Notes under the pieces: generated by a model
The model's database searches: none
What the model saw: only the letters and a program-made list of their open reading frames with translations
What the model was told of the DNA's origin: nothing
Program-made: the position numbers and the translations under genes
Shown: in pieces, positions 52,731 to 61,260 of the stretch
How positions within the stretch are numbered: position 1 is the stretch's first letter
Layout of the letters: each line of letters begins with the position of its first letter
DNA from: Providencia hangzhouensis
GTDB lineage: Bacteria > Pseudomonadota > Gammaproteobacteria > Enterobacterales > Enterobacteriaceae
Length of the DNA stretch: 64,000 nucleotides
NCBI RefSeq assembly: GCF_029193595.2
Contig: NZ_CP135054.1
Location: 15,376-79,375 of the forward strand
Direction of reading: 5' to 3'

Positions 52731-53945
52731 ATGACCACCACACGCCCCGCGTGGGCCTATACGCTGCCGGCAGCACTGCTGCTGATGGCTCCTTTCGACA
52801 TCCTCGCTTCACTGGCGATGGATATTTATCTCCCTGTCGTTCCAGCGATGCCCGGCATCCTGAACACGACGCCCGCTATGATCCAACTCACGTTGAGCCT
52901 CTATATGGTGATGCTCGGCGTGGGCCAGGTGATTTTTGGTCCGCTCTCAGACAGAATCGGGCGACGGCCAATTCTACTTGCGGGCGCAACGGCTTTCGTC
53001 ATTGCGTCTCTGGGAGCAGCTTGGTCTTCAACTGCACCGGCCTTTGTCGCTTTCCGTCTACTTCAAGCAGTGGGCGCGTCGGCCATGCTGGTGGCGACGT
53101 TCGCGACGGTTCGCGACGTTTATGCCAACCGTCCTGAGGGTGTCGTCATCTACGGCCTTTTCAGTTCGATGCTGGCGTTCGTGCCTGCGCTCGGCCCTAT
53201 CGCCGGAGTATTGATCGGCGAGTTCTTGGGATGGCAGGCGATATTCATTACTTTGGCTATACTGGCGATGCTCGCACTCCTAAATGCGGGTTTCAGGTGG
53301 CACGAAACCCGCCCTCTGGATCAAGTCAAGACGCGCCGATCTGTCTTGCCGATCTTCGCGAGTCCGGCTTTTTGGGTTTACACTGTCGGCTTTAGCGCCG
53401 GTATGGGCACCTACTTCGTCTTCTTCTCGACGGCTCCCCGTGTGCTCATAGGCCAAGCGGAATATTCCGAGATCGGATTCAGCTTTGCCTTCGCCACTGT
53501 CGCGCTTGTAATGATCGTGACAACCCGTTTCGCGAAGTCCTTTGTCGCCAGATGGGGCATCGCAGGATGCGTGGCGCGTGGGATGGCGTTGCTTGTTTGC
53601 GGAGCGGTCCTGTTGGGGATCGGCGAACTTTACGGCTCGCCGTCATTCCTCACCTTCATCCTACCGATGTGGGTTGTCGCGGTCGGTATTGTCTTCACGG
53701 TGTCCGTTACCGCGAACGGCGCTTTGGCAGAGTTCGACGACATCGCGGGATCAGCGGTCGCGTTCTACTTCTGCGTTCAAAGCCTGATAGTCAGCATTGT
53801 CGGGACATTGGCGGTGGCACTTTTAAACGGTGACACAGCGTGGCCCGTGATCTGTTACGCCACGGCGATGGCGGTACTGGTTTCGTTGGGGCTGGTGCTC
53901 CTTCGGCTCCGTGGGGCTGCCACCGAGAAGTCGCCAGTCGTCTAA
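52731..53945 (+). CDS. floR: FloR florfenicol/chloramphenicol exporter
   Basis: The 404-residue major-facilitator exporter (MTTTRPAWAYTLPAALLLMA...) has twelve membrane segments, the DHA1 motif FGPLSDRIGRRPILLAG after helix 2 and the antiporter motif C region GPIAGVLIGEFLGWQA. It confers resistance to florfenicol and chloramphenicol. The gene appears intact and lies in its usual context: VirD2-like fragment, floR, lysR fragment, ISCR2. The 216 bases upstream hold no other gene and probably contain its promoter. Confidence 0.97.
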   Translation: MTTTRPAWAYTLPAALLLMAPFDILASLAMDIYLPVVPAMPGILNTTPAMIQLTLSLYMVMLGVGQVIFGPLSDRIGRRPILLAGATAFVIASLGAAWSSTAPAFVAFRLLQAVGASAMLVATFATVRDVYANRPEGVVIYGLFSSMLAFVPALGPIAGVLIGEFLGWQAIFITLAILAMLALLNAGFRWHETRPLDQVKTRRSVLPIFASPAFWVYTVGFSAGMGTYFVFFSTAPRVLIGQAEYSEIGFSFAFATVALVMIVTTRFAKSFVARWGIAGCVARGMALLVCGAVLLGIGELYGSPSFLTFILPMWVVAVGIVFTVSVTANGALAEFDDIAGSAVAFYFCVQSLIVSIVGTLAVALLNGDTAWPVICYATAMAVLVSLGLVLLRLRGAATEKSPVV

Positions 53946-53972
53946 CCGACGACTGGTAGCAGGCCCGCTCCG

Positions 53973-54278
53973 ATGCGGCGCACTAACCATCGAAACCTCG
54001 TGAATGTCGGTATCCTGTCTGGCAGGATACCGCTCATTTCCCTTGTTCAGTTCATCGCCGTCGCCGAGCATCTGAATTTTCGGCATGCGGCCAAGGCACT
54101 TGGTATCAGCCAGTCGAGCGTCAGCGCGCGTGTGAAAGCGCTGGAGGATAACCTTGGTGTCCTGCTATTTGAGCGCCATGCGCGGGGCGTTCGGCTAACA
54201 GACGCAGGCAGGCACTTCATGGAGCGTGTCACGGCGGGTGTCGATCAACTCGATCACGCAGTGAAGACCGCGGAGTGA
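53973..54278 (+). pseudogene. LysR-family regulator fragment
   Basis: The product is the N-terminal helix-turn-helix of a LysR regulator (LVQFIAVAEHLNFRHAAKAL and GISQSSVSARVKALEDNLGV). It stops after 101 codons without an effector domain. This truncated gene normally accompanies floR on ISCR2-mobilised DNA. Confidence 0.85.
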
Positions 54279-54389
54279 CGGGCACTGGCTGGCAATGTCT
54301 AGCAACGGCAGGCATTTCGGCTGAGGGTAAAAGAACTTTCCGCTAAGCGATAGACTGTATGTAAACACAGTATTGCAAGGACGCGGAAC

Positions 54390-54741
54390 ATGCCTCATGT
54401 GGCGGCCAGGACGGCCAGCCGGGATCGGGATACTGGTCGTTACCAGAGCCACCGACCCGAGCAAACCCTTCTCTATCAGATCGTTGACGAGTATTACCCG
54501 GCATTCGCTGCGCTTATGGCAGAGGAGGGAAAGGAATTGCCGGGCTATGTGCAACGGGAATTTGAAGAATTTCTCCAATGCGGGCGGCTGGAGCATGGCT
54601 TTCTACGGGTTCGCTGCGAGTCTTGCCACGCCGAGCACCTGGTCGCTTTCAGCTGTAAGCGTCGCGGTTTCTGCCCGAGCTGTGGGGCGCGGCGGATGGC
54701 CGAAAGTGCCGCCTTGCTGGTTGATGAAGTACTGCCTGAAC
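54390..54741 (+). pseudogene. ISCR2/ISVsa3 transposase, N-terminal part cut by IS26
   Basis: The frame starts MPHVAARTASRDRDTGRYQS and includes the CESCHAEHLVAFSCKRRGFC zinc-binding region. It breaks off at the IS26 boundary after about 117 residues. With the other fragment it brackets floR, as expected for DNA picked up by rolling-circle transposition and later trimmed by IS6-family elements. Confidence 0.9.
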
Positions 54742-55561
54742 GGCACTGTTGCAAATAGTCGGTGGTGATAAACTTATCATCCCCTTTTGCTGATGGAGCT
54801 GCACATGAACCCATTCAAAGGCCGGCATTTTCAGCGTGACATCATTCTGTGGGCCGTACGCTGGTACTGCAAATACGGCATCAGTTACCGTGAGCTGCAG
54901 GAGATGCTGGCTGAACGCGGAGTGAATGTCGATCACTCCACGATTTACCGCTGGGTTCAGCGTTATGCGCCTGAAATGGAAAAACGGCTGCGCTGGTACT
55001 GGCGTAACCCTTCCGATCTTTGCCCGTGGCACATGGATGAAACCTACGTGAAGGTCAATGGCCGCTGGGCGTATCTGTACCGGGCCGTCGACAGCCGGGG
55101 CCGCACTGTCGATTTTTATCTCTCCTCCCGTCGTAACAGCAAAGCTGCATACCGGTTTCTGGGTAAAATCCTCAACAACGTGAAGAAGTGGCAGATCCCG
55201 CGATTCATCAACACGGATAAAGCGCCCGCCTATGGTCGCGCGCTTGCTCTGCTCAAACGCGAAGGCCGGTGCCCGTCTGACGTTGAACACCGACAGATTA
55301 AGTACCGGAACAACGTGATTGAATGCGATCATGGCAAACTGAAACGGATAATCGGCGCCACGCTGGGATTTAAATCCATGAAGACGGCTTACGCCACCAT
55401 CAAAGGTATTGAGGTGATGCGTGCACTACGCAAAGGCCAGGCCTCAGCATTTTATTATGGTGATCCCCTGGGCGAAATGCGCCTGGTAAGCAGAGTTTTT
55501 GAAATGTAAGGCCTTTGAATAAGACAAAAGGCTGCCTCATCGCTAACTTTGCAACAGTGCC
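54742..55561 (+). mobile_element. IS26: IS26, copy 2
   Basis: A complete 820-bp IS26 in the same direction as copies 1 and 3, separating the floR segment from msr(E)-mph(E). Its flanking octamers (GCCTGAAC and TAAAATAA) differ, so it marks a junction made by IS26 rearrangement rather than a simple insertion. Confidence 0.97.
54805..55509 (+). CDS. tnpA: IS26 transposase
   Basis: The 234-residue product is identical to the other IS26 copies in the window and intact. Confidence 0.96.
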   Translation: MNPFKGRHFQRDIILWAVRWYCKYGISYRELQEMLAERGVNVDHSTIYRWVQRYAPEMEKRLRWYWRNPSDLCPWHMDETYVKVNGRWAYLYRAVDSRGRTVDFYLSSRRNSKAAYRFLGKILNNVKKWQIPRFINTDKAPAYGRALALLKREGRCPSDVEHRQIKYRNNVIECDHGKLKRIIGATLGFKSMKTAYATIKGIEVMRALRKGQASAFYYGDPLGEMRLVSRVFEM

Positions 55562-55669
55562 TAAAATAAGCCTTATATCCAAGCATAAAACAAGGTTGTC
55601 TAGACTTCTTTTAACAGTAAAGTTATCATAAAACTGAATTTTATTTTTTAGGTAAGTTTATGCATTCTA

Positions 55670-55758
55670 TCCGCATTCGTTAAGACACAACTATTTGCAT
55701 AGTGACACTATTTTATAATGGTGGGCTTTTGTTGTGTCTTTAAGAATATATGCGGATA
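55670..55758. repeat. Long-range inverted repeat upstream of msr(E)
   Basis: ATCCGCAT and TTAAGACACAAC on the left match GTTGTGTCTT-TAA and ATGCGGAT on the right, with about 40 bases between the inner arms. TTTATAATGG in the loop resembles a -10 element. It may be the trace of a small mobile element or the promoter region of msr(E). Confidence 0.55.
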
Positions 55759-55830
55759 TATAAAGTAAAAGTATGCTTAATTTATAAGTATGCTTTTAGT
55801 GCATAGTTTCCAGTTATAACTTAATTGACT

Positions 55831-55869
55831 AGCTATTTGTCCACCCTGTGGATGAATAGCTTTTTTTTT
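55831..55869 (+). terminator. Terminator/attenuator in the msr(E) leader
   Basis: AGCTATT...CCAC-CCT-GTGG...AATAGCT is followed by nine T. It lies 90 bases before msr(E) and points towards it, so transcripts from upstream would end here unless the stem is disrupted. An attenuator for drug-inducible expression fits, but insulation from upstream transcription is also possible. Confidence 0.75.
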
Positions 55870-55883
55870 GGGAGGACACTGTG

Positions 55884-55907
55884 ATGCTAGCTTTTGTTTT
55901 CACCTAA
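55884..55907 (+). CDS. Seven-codon leader peptide MLAFVFT
   Basis: GGGAGG lies eight bases before an ATG that opens MLAFVFT and stops. The stop is followed immediately by CCTGTTT, the left arm of a stem whose right arm overlaps the msr(E) ribosome binding site. Short leaders of this kind make macrolide-stalled ribosomes uncover the resistance gene. Translation is inferred. Confidence 0.5.
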   Translation: MLAFVFT

Positions 55908-55909
55908 AT

Positions 55910-55947
55910 CCTGTTTGCTGCATAAAAAATTTCAAGAGCTAAACAGG
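55910..55947 (+). promoter_or_regulatory. Stem sequestering the msr(E) ribosome binding site
   Basis: CCTGTTT pairs with AAACAGG, whose last bases are part of AACAGGAGT, the msr(E) Shine-Dalgarno sequence. A ribosome stalled on the leader would break the stem. This is the layout of translational attenuation. Confidence 0.5.
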
Positions 55948-55958
55948 AGTAAATAAAA

Positions 55959-57434
55959 ATGAGTTTAATTATTAAAGCGAGAAACATACGCTTGGATTAT
56001 GCTGGGCGTGATGTTTTGGATATTGATGAATTGGAAATTCACTCTTATGACCGTATTGGTCTTGTGGGTGATAACGGAGCAGGAAAGAGTAGTTTACTCA
56101 AAGTACTTAATGGCGAAATTGTTTTAGCCGAAGCGACATTACAGCGTTTTGGTGATTTTGCACATATCAGCCAACTGGGCGGAATCGAAATAGAAACGGT
56201 CGAAGACCGGGCAATGTTATCTCGCCTTGGTGTTTCCAATGTACAAAACGACACAATGAGTGGCGGAGAGGAAACTCGTGCAAAAATTGCTGCCGCATTT
56301 TCCCAACAAGTACATGGCATTCTAGCGGATGAACCAACCAGCCACCTTGATCTCAATGGAATAGATCTACTTATTGGTCAACTTAAAGCATTTGATGGAG
56401 CATTACTTGTTATCAGTCATGACCGATATTTTCTTGATATGGTTGTAGACAAGATATGGGAGTTAAAAGACGGTAAAATTACGGAATATTGGGGTGGTTA
56501 CTCGGATTACTTGCGTCAAAAAGAAGAAGAGCGACAACACCAAGCCGTAGAATATGAGCTGATGATGAAGGAACGGGAGCGATTAGAATCTGCTGTGCAA
56601 GAAAAACGCCAGCAAGCTAATCGATTAGACAATAAGAAAAAAGGAGAAAAATCCAAAAACTCTACCGAAAGTGCTGGACGACTTGGGCATGCAAAAATGA
56701 CTGGCACCAAGCAAAGAAAACTGTATCAGGCAGCTAAGAGTATGGAAAAGCGTTTGGCTGCATTAGAAGATATTCAAGCACCAGAGCATTTGCGTTCTAT
56801 TCGTTTTCGTCAAAGTTCAGCCCTAGAACTGCACAATAAGTTCCCGATTACGGCAGATGGTCTGAGCTTAAAATTTGGTAGCCGTACTATCTTTGATGAC
56901 GCTAACTTTATAATACCGCTTGGCGCTAAAGTCGCTATAACTGGATCGAATGGAACAGGGAAAACGTCCTTGTTAAAAATGATATCAGAACGTGCTGATG
57001 GATTAACCATATCTCCAAAAGCTGAAATTGGCTACTTTACACAAACAGGATATAAATTTAACACGCATAAATCTGTGCTCTCCTTTATGCAGGAAGAGTG
57101 CGAGTACACAGTTGCGGAAATTCGTGCAGTATTGGCTTCAATGGGGATCGGAGCGAATGATATTCAAAAAAACTTATCCGACTTATCGGGAGGTGAAATC
57201 ATCAAACTGCTTTTATCCAAAATGCTTTTAGGAAAATATAATATTTTGCTTATGGATGAACCAGGAAACTATCTTGACCTAAAAAGTATTGCCGCATTAG
57301 AAACAATGATGAAGTCCTATGCAGGAACTATTATCTTCGTATCTCATGACAAGCAATTGGTCGATAATATTGCTGACATTATCTACGAGATCAAAGACCA
57401 CAAAATCATCAAGACTTTTGAGAGAGATTGTTAA
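55959..57434 (+). CDS. msr(E): Msr(E) ABC-F ribosomal protection protein
   Basis: The 491-residue ABC-F protein has two ATPase domains: Walker [12 protein letters not shown] (about 36-46) and [11 protein letters not shown] (about 330), signatures MSGGEETR and LSGGEIIK, and Walker [12 protein letters not shown] and [12 protein letters not shown] charged linker (about 185-260) between them reaches into the ribosome and displaces macrolides and streptogramin B. It is cotranscribed with mph(E), 55 bases downstream. Confidence 0.97.
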   Translation: MSLIIKARNIRLDYAGRDVLDIDELEIHSYDRIGLVGDNGAGKSSLLKVLNGEIVLAEATLQRFGDFAHISQLGGIEIETVEDRAMLSRLGVSNVQNDTMSGGEETRAKIAAAFSQQVHGILADEPTSHLDLNGIDLLIGQLKAFDGALLVISHDRYFLDMVVDKIWELKDGKITEYWGGYSDYLRQKEEERQHQAVEYELMMKERERLESAVQEKRQQANRLDNKKKGEKSKNSTESAGRLGHAKMTGTKQRKLYQAAKSMEKRLAALEDIQAPEHLRSIRFRQSSALELHNKFPITADGLSLKFGSRTIFDDANFIIPLGAKVAITGSNGTGKTSLLKMISERADGLTISPKAEIGYFTQTGYKFNTHKSVLSFMQEECEYTVAEIRAVLASMGIGANDIQKNLSDLSGGEIIKLLLSKMLLGKYNILLMDEPGNYLDLKSIAALETMMKSYAGTIIFVSHDKQLVDNIADIIYEIKDHKIIKTFERDC

Positions 57435-57489
57435 TGATAGCCAATCTAATCCGAACATTAATTATTGAACTCTTTAAAGGAAATTAAAA

Positions 57490-58374
57490 ATGACAATTCA
57501 AGATATTCAATCACTTGCTGAAGCACACGGCTTGTTGCTTACGGACAAAATGAATTTCAATGAAATGGGCATTGATTTTAAGGTCGTTTTTGCTCTTGAT
57601 ACAAAGGGGCAACAATGGTTGCTGCGTATTCCTCGTCGTGATGGCATGAGGGAACAAATCAAGAAAGAAAAACGCATTTTAGAATTGGTAAAAAAACATC
57701 TTTCTGTAGAGGTTCCTGATTGGAGAATTTCATCTACAGAATTAGTGGCTTATCCCATACTTAAAGATAATCCTGTTTTAAATTTGGATGCTGAAACCTA
57801 TGAAATAATTTGGAATATGGACAAAGATAGCCCGAAATACATAACATCTTTGGCAAAAACCTTATTTGAAATCCATAGTATTCCTGAAAAAGAAGTTCGG
57901 GAAAATGATTTGAAAATTATGAAACCTTCAGATTTAAGACCTGAAATAGCAAACAATTTGCAGTTAGTAAAATCTGAAATTGGTATAAGTGAGCAATTGG
58001 AAACCCGCTACAGAAAATGGTTGGATAATGATGTTCTATGGGCAGATTTCACCCAATTTATACATGGCGATTTATATGCTGGGCATGTACTAGCTTCAAA
58101 GGATGGAGCTGTTTCAGGCGTTATTGATTGGTCAACAGCCCATATAGATGACCCAGCGATTGATTTTGCTGGGCATGTAACTTTGTTTGGAGAAGAAAGC
58201 CTCAAAACTCTAATCATCGAGTATGAAAAACTAGGGGGTAAAGTTTGGAATAAACTATATGAACAGACTTTAGAAAGAGCAGCGGCCTCTCCTTTGATGT
58301 ATGGTTTATTTGCCTTAGAAACTCAAAATGAAAGCCTTATCGTTGGAGCAAAAGCTCAGTTGGGAGTTATATAA
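57490..58374 (+). CDS. mph(E): Mph(E) macrolide 2'-phosphotransferase
   Basis: The 294-residue kinase inactivates macrolides by phosphorylation. It has the catalytic loop FIHGDLYAGHVL (Brenner motif, about residues 194-205) and the metal-binding VIDWSTAHIDDPAIDFAGH. The gene is complete, follows msr(E) in the usual pair and ends 20 bases before IS26. Confidence 0.97.
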   Translation: MTIQDIQSLAEAHGLLLTDKMNFNEMGIDFKVVFALDTKGQQWLLRIPRRDGMREQIKKEKRILELVKKHLSVEVPDWRISSTELVAYPILKDNPVLNLDAETYEIIWNMDKDSPKYITSLAKTLFEIHSIPEKEVRENDLKIMKPSDLRPEIANNLQLVKSEIGISEQLETRYRKWLDNDVLWADFTQFIHGDLYAGHVLASKDGAVSGVIDWSTAHIDDPAIDFAGHVTLFGEESLKTLIIEYEKLGGKVWNKLYEQTLERAAASPLMYGLFALETQNESLIVGAKAQLGVI

Positions 58375-58394
58375 TTTAAAAATATGATTGCTGA

Positions 58395-59214
58395 GGCACT
58401 GTTGCAAATAGTCGGTGGTGATAAACTTATCATCCCCTTTTGCTGATGGAGCTGCACATGAACCCATTCAAAGGCCGGCATTTTCAGCGTGACATCATTC
58501 TGTGGGCCGTACGCTGGTACTGCAAATACGGCATCAGTTACCGTGAGCTGCAGGAGATGCTGGCTGAACGCGGAGTGAATGTCGATCACTCCACGATTTA
58601 CCGCTGGGTTCAGCGTTATGCGCCTGAAATGGAAAAACGGCTGCGCTGGTACTGGCGTAACCCTTCCGATCTTTGCCCGTGGCACATGGATGAAACCTAC
58701 GTGAAGGTCAATGGCCGCTGGGCGTATCTGTACCGGGCCGTCGACAGCCGGGGCCGCACTGTCGATTTTTATCTCTCCTCCCGTCGTAACAGCAAAGCTG
58801 CATACCGGTTTCTGGGTAAAATCCTCAACAACGTGAAGAAGTGGCAGATCCCGCGATTCATCAACACGGATAAAGCGCCCGCCTATGGTCGCGCGCTTGC
58901 TCTGCTCAAACGCGAAGGCCGGTGCCCGTCTGACGTTGAACACCGACAGATTAAGTACCGGAACAACGTGATTGAATGCGATCATGGCAAACTGAAACGG
59001 ATAATCGGCGCCACGCTGGGATTTAAATCCATGAAGACGGCTTACGCCACCATCAAAGGTATTGAGGTGATGCGTGCACTACGCAAAGGCCAGGCCTCAG
59101 CATTTTATTATGGTGATCCCCTGGGCGAAATGCGCCTGGTAAGCAGAGTTTTTGAAATGTAAGGCCTTTGAATAAGACAAAAGGCTGCCTCATCGCTAAC
59201 TTTGCAACAGTGCC
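58395..59214 (+). mobile_element. IS26: IS26, copy 3 (right end of island)
   Basis: A complete 820-bp element in direct orientation with copies 1 and 2. The octamer to its right, TTTTTTTC, equals the octamer to the left of copy 1. Confidence 0.97.
58458..59162 (+). CDS. tnpA: IS26 transposase
   Basis: The 234-residue product is identical to the other IS26 copies in the window and intact. Confidence 0.96.
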   Translation: MNPFKGRHFQRDIILWAVRWYCKYGISYRELQEMLAERGVNVDHSTIYRWVQRYAPEMEKRLRWYWRNPSDLCPWHMDETYVKVNGRWAYLYRAVDSRGRTVDFYLSSRRNSKAAYRFLGKILNNVKKWQIPRFINTDKAPAYGRALALLKREGRCPSDVEHRQIKYRNNVIECDHGKLKRIIGATLGFKSMKTAYATIKGIEVMRALRKGQASAFYYGDPLGEMRLVSRVFEM

Positions 59215-59682
59215 TTTTTTTCCATATATTGCTTAATTCCTCTAATATCGGACAATGAAGCACATCCATTATTGCATCCCCTTTTCGTTAGTGTCTCTTA
59301 AACAAAAGACTTACTAAGTCCTATGATTAATTTCAGTCTTTTATTTTGACTTATCAAACTCACTGATGTCTTTTATATTATGACATTTTAAACATCGTAA
59401 ATTAGGCCTGAAGCGGTGTTTTTTTAGTCGGTAAATAACATTTAACGTACACCTGTCTCCACTAATCGATTTTTCAAACGATCATTTCTGGATTTTCCAA
59501 CTAATCATATCTCACTAAAAATAGTTCAATTAAAGTATACCTTATCTGCACCAAGCAATATGGTACGCATTTCTTATAAAAATCGACTTATAGAGAACCA
59601 GTTCCGCACGATAAGTTTAAAGAAACTAAGCTAGTTAATGAGAAGGGATTTATAAAAAATGAGTTAACTGAAGTTTTCGAGT
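59215..59682. other. Gene-free stretch beginning with the island's target-site copy
   Basis: It begins with TTTTTTTC (59215-59222) and continues the DNA that once lay upstream of the 360-codon gene at 46720. It is AT-rich. I find no gene, tRNA or obvious recombination site. Confidence 0.55.
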
Positions 59683-59886
59683 TTACAGGTCAATCTCATC
59701 AAAATAAAAGTGTTTTAGTGGCTCCATTTGTTGATGAAGAATTCGGATAACAAAAATATCATCGGTTCTATATCGGTAAAAAATTGCATGCTTAGAGTGG
59801 TTATGACGCCTAACCCCAACTGCAATTTCTGTATACTCGAATATCCCTTCAAAGTCTTTAGCCGCTAAATTGGAAAGTTTATACAT
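59683..59886 (-). pseudogene. Internally deleted copy of the parE toxin gene
   Basis: The first 20 and last 43 or so residues (MYKLSNLAAKDFEGIFEYT and TEIAVGVRRHNHS...) match the intact ParE at 60538, but about 33 residues between them are missing. The deletion is in frame and falls between the similar sequences TACACTCGA and TATACTCGA. The antitoxin gene is absent apart from its last bases. The product lacks the central toxin helices and is probably inactive. Confidence 0.8.
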
Positions 59887-60063
59887 TATGAGCGTTCTTC
59901 ACTTTCTTAGCGCTGAGTGAAAAATGCGCAAATTTATTATTTGCAACAAGCCCATATTTCTTACTCCTCGCTTTATGACAAATTTGTAATCATTTTTTAA
60001 TCAATAACCCATAGTTATAATGGTAGTATTAATATAAATAAACTGATAGAGAGTAAATTTGTT

Positions 60064-60399
60064 ATGAAAAAATTAATATTGGTAATCTTAACTAGTGCGT
60101 TATGTATGACAGCTGCAGCTTCTTATGCAGACAGCATGGCTAAAGACAGCATGGCTAAAGACAGCATGGCTAAAGATAGCATGGCTAAAGACAGCATGGC
60201 TAAAGACAGCATGGCTAAAGATAGCATGGCTAAAGATAGCATGGCTAAAGATAGCATGGCTAAAGATAGCATGGCTAAAGATAGCATGGCTAAAGATAGC
60301 ATGGCTAAAGATAGCATGGCTAAAGATAGCATGGCTAAAGATAGCATGGCTAAAGATAGCATGGCTAAAGATAGCATGGCTAAAGATGATAAAATGTAA
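60064..60399 (+). CDS. Exported SMAKD-repeat protein (pentapeptide MXKDX type)
   Basis: A signal peptide ([20 protein letters not shown], cleavage near SYA) is followed by 17 exact copies of SMAKD and a terminal DKM. Proteins of this type are small, periplasmic and of unknown function. The mature part alternates charged and small residues and is probably disordered or helical. The gene lies between two copies of the parE segment. No good terminator or partner gene is visible. Confidence 0.8.
   Translation: MKKLILVILTSALCMTAAASYADSMAKDSMAKDSMAKDSMAKDSMAKDSMAKDSMAKDSMAKDSMAKDSMAKDSMAKDSMAKDSMAKDSMAKDSMAKDSMAKDSMAKDDKM
60133..60387 (+). repeat. 17 x 15-bp tandem repeat within the SMAKD gene
   Basis: The unit AGCATGGCTAAAGAT (or GAC) repeats 17 times. 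The only variable base is the third base of the Asp codon, reading C C T C C T and then T eleven times, so a three-unit block was duplicated at the left and a single unit expanded at the right. Confidence 0.97.
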
Positions 60400-60537
60400 T
60401 GCTGTATTAATAAATAATAGCTAAATATTCATATAAGTACCTTTTTTAGGTTATCTTTCTGATAAAACTAAAGAGGGTACTTTAATCTTCAGCATGAAAA
60501 TAATGCTATTAAAATATTTGTCTACTTACTTTTCAAA

Positions 60538-60831
60538 CTACTCAAAATAAAAGTGTTTTAGTGGCTCCATTTGTTGATGAAGAATTCGGATAACAAAAAT
60601 ATCATCGGTTCTATATCGGTAAAAAATTGCATGCTTAGAGTGGTTATGACGCCTAACCCCAACTGCAATTTCTGTACACTCGATTCCTATCAATGGATTA
60701 GGGCTAATCACTTCTAATACATCGTGTAAGTTTTTAGTGTATTCATCTGCTTTCCTAATACCAAAATTCACGAGGGTATACTCGAATATCCCTTCAAAGT
60801 CTTTAGCCGCTAAATTAGAAAGTTTATACAT
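60538..60831 (-). CDS. parE: ParE/RelE-type toxin
   Basis: The 97-residue product (MYKLSNLAAKDFEGIFEYTL, then NPLIGIECTEIAVGVRRHNHSKHAIFYRY and VIRILHQQMEPLKHF) has the RelE/ParE fold pattern with the final IRILHQ-x-M block. ParE toxins poison DNA gyrase. It overlaps the antitoxin gene by eight bases. Confidence 0.9.
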   Translation of the reverse strand: MYKLSNLAAKDFEGIFEYTLVNFGIRKADEYTKNLHDVLEVISPNPLIGIECTEIAVGVRRHNHSKHAIFYRYRTDDIFVIRILHQQMEPLKHFYFE

Positions 60832-61066
60832 TATGAGCGTTCTTCACTTTCTTAGCGATATCTTGGAGTGTTAACGACGACTCACCACTTTGCTCACCTG
60901 CATCAATTAACATCTTCAATGCTGCTGTTTGCTTTTCTTGGACCTCAAGTAAACGTAGAGCAGAGCGAACGACTTCACTTGTTGAGCCATATCTTCCTGA
61001 CGAAATGAGTTGATTGACAAACTCATCCAATTGAGCCCCGATTGTTACACTTGTTGTACGAGCCAT
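60824..61066 (-). CDS. parD: ParD-type antitoxin
   Basis: The 80-residue product starts MARTTSVTIGAQLDEFVNQL behind AAAGGTGG and is a ribbon-helix-helix protein with GRYGSTSEVVRSALRLLE, the ParD signature. The C-terminal tail would neutralise ParE. Antitoxin first, toxin second, overlapping, is the usual autoregulated order. An earlier in-frame ATG at 61129 would add 21 residues across the promoter and is rejected. Confidence 0.9.
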   Translation of the reverse strand: MARTTSVTIGAQLDEFVNQLISSGRYGSTSEVVRSALRLLEVQEKQTAALKMLIDAGEQSGESSLTLQDIAKKVKNAHNV

Positions 61067-61260
61067 AGCACCACCTTTTGTGTTAATTATTAACACAATA
61101 ATTTTAGTTAGCCTATTTGATAAAATCAAGTCAATTAGACTTATAGCATTAGGGTATACCCCAAAGCGAGAACCTAAAATGCATCAAATCACTATCAATG
61201 CAATAATCTATATGCGATACTTTTAATGAGATAATTTAAATGCGATAGATTGGTGAAAAA

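Noticed and set aside
54734..55569. IS26 copy 2 as an independent insertion
   Set aside because: Flanking octamers GCCTGAAC and TAAAATAA differ, so no target duplication supports it.
55562..55700. XerCD pdif sites around msr(E)-mph(E)
   Set aside because: I looked for the 11-6-11 dif-like pattern known from Acinetobacter modules and found no convincing match here or at 59215-59682.
60133..60387. Tandem array as a CRISPR
   Set aside because: Units are contiguous 15-mers without spacers and lie inside a coding frame. No cas genes are present.
60123..60424. AWLKI and MLSLA repeat proteins in other frames of the tandem array
   Set aside because: They are by-products of the 15-bp repeat, with no start region or signal of their own. 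The SMAKD frame has a signal peptide and a proper start.
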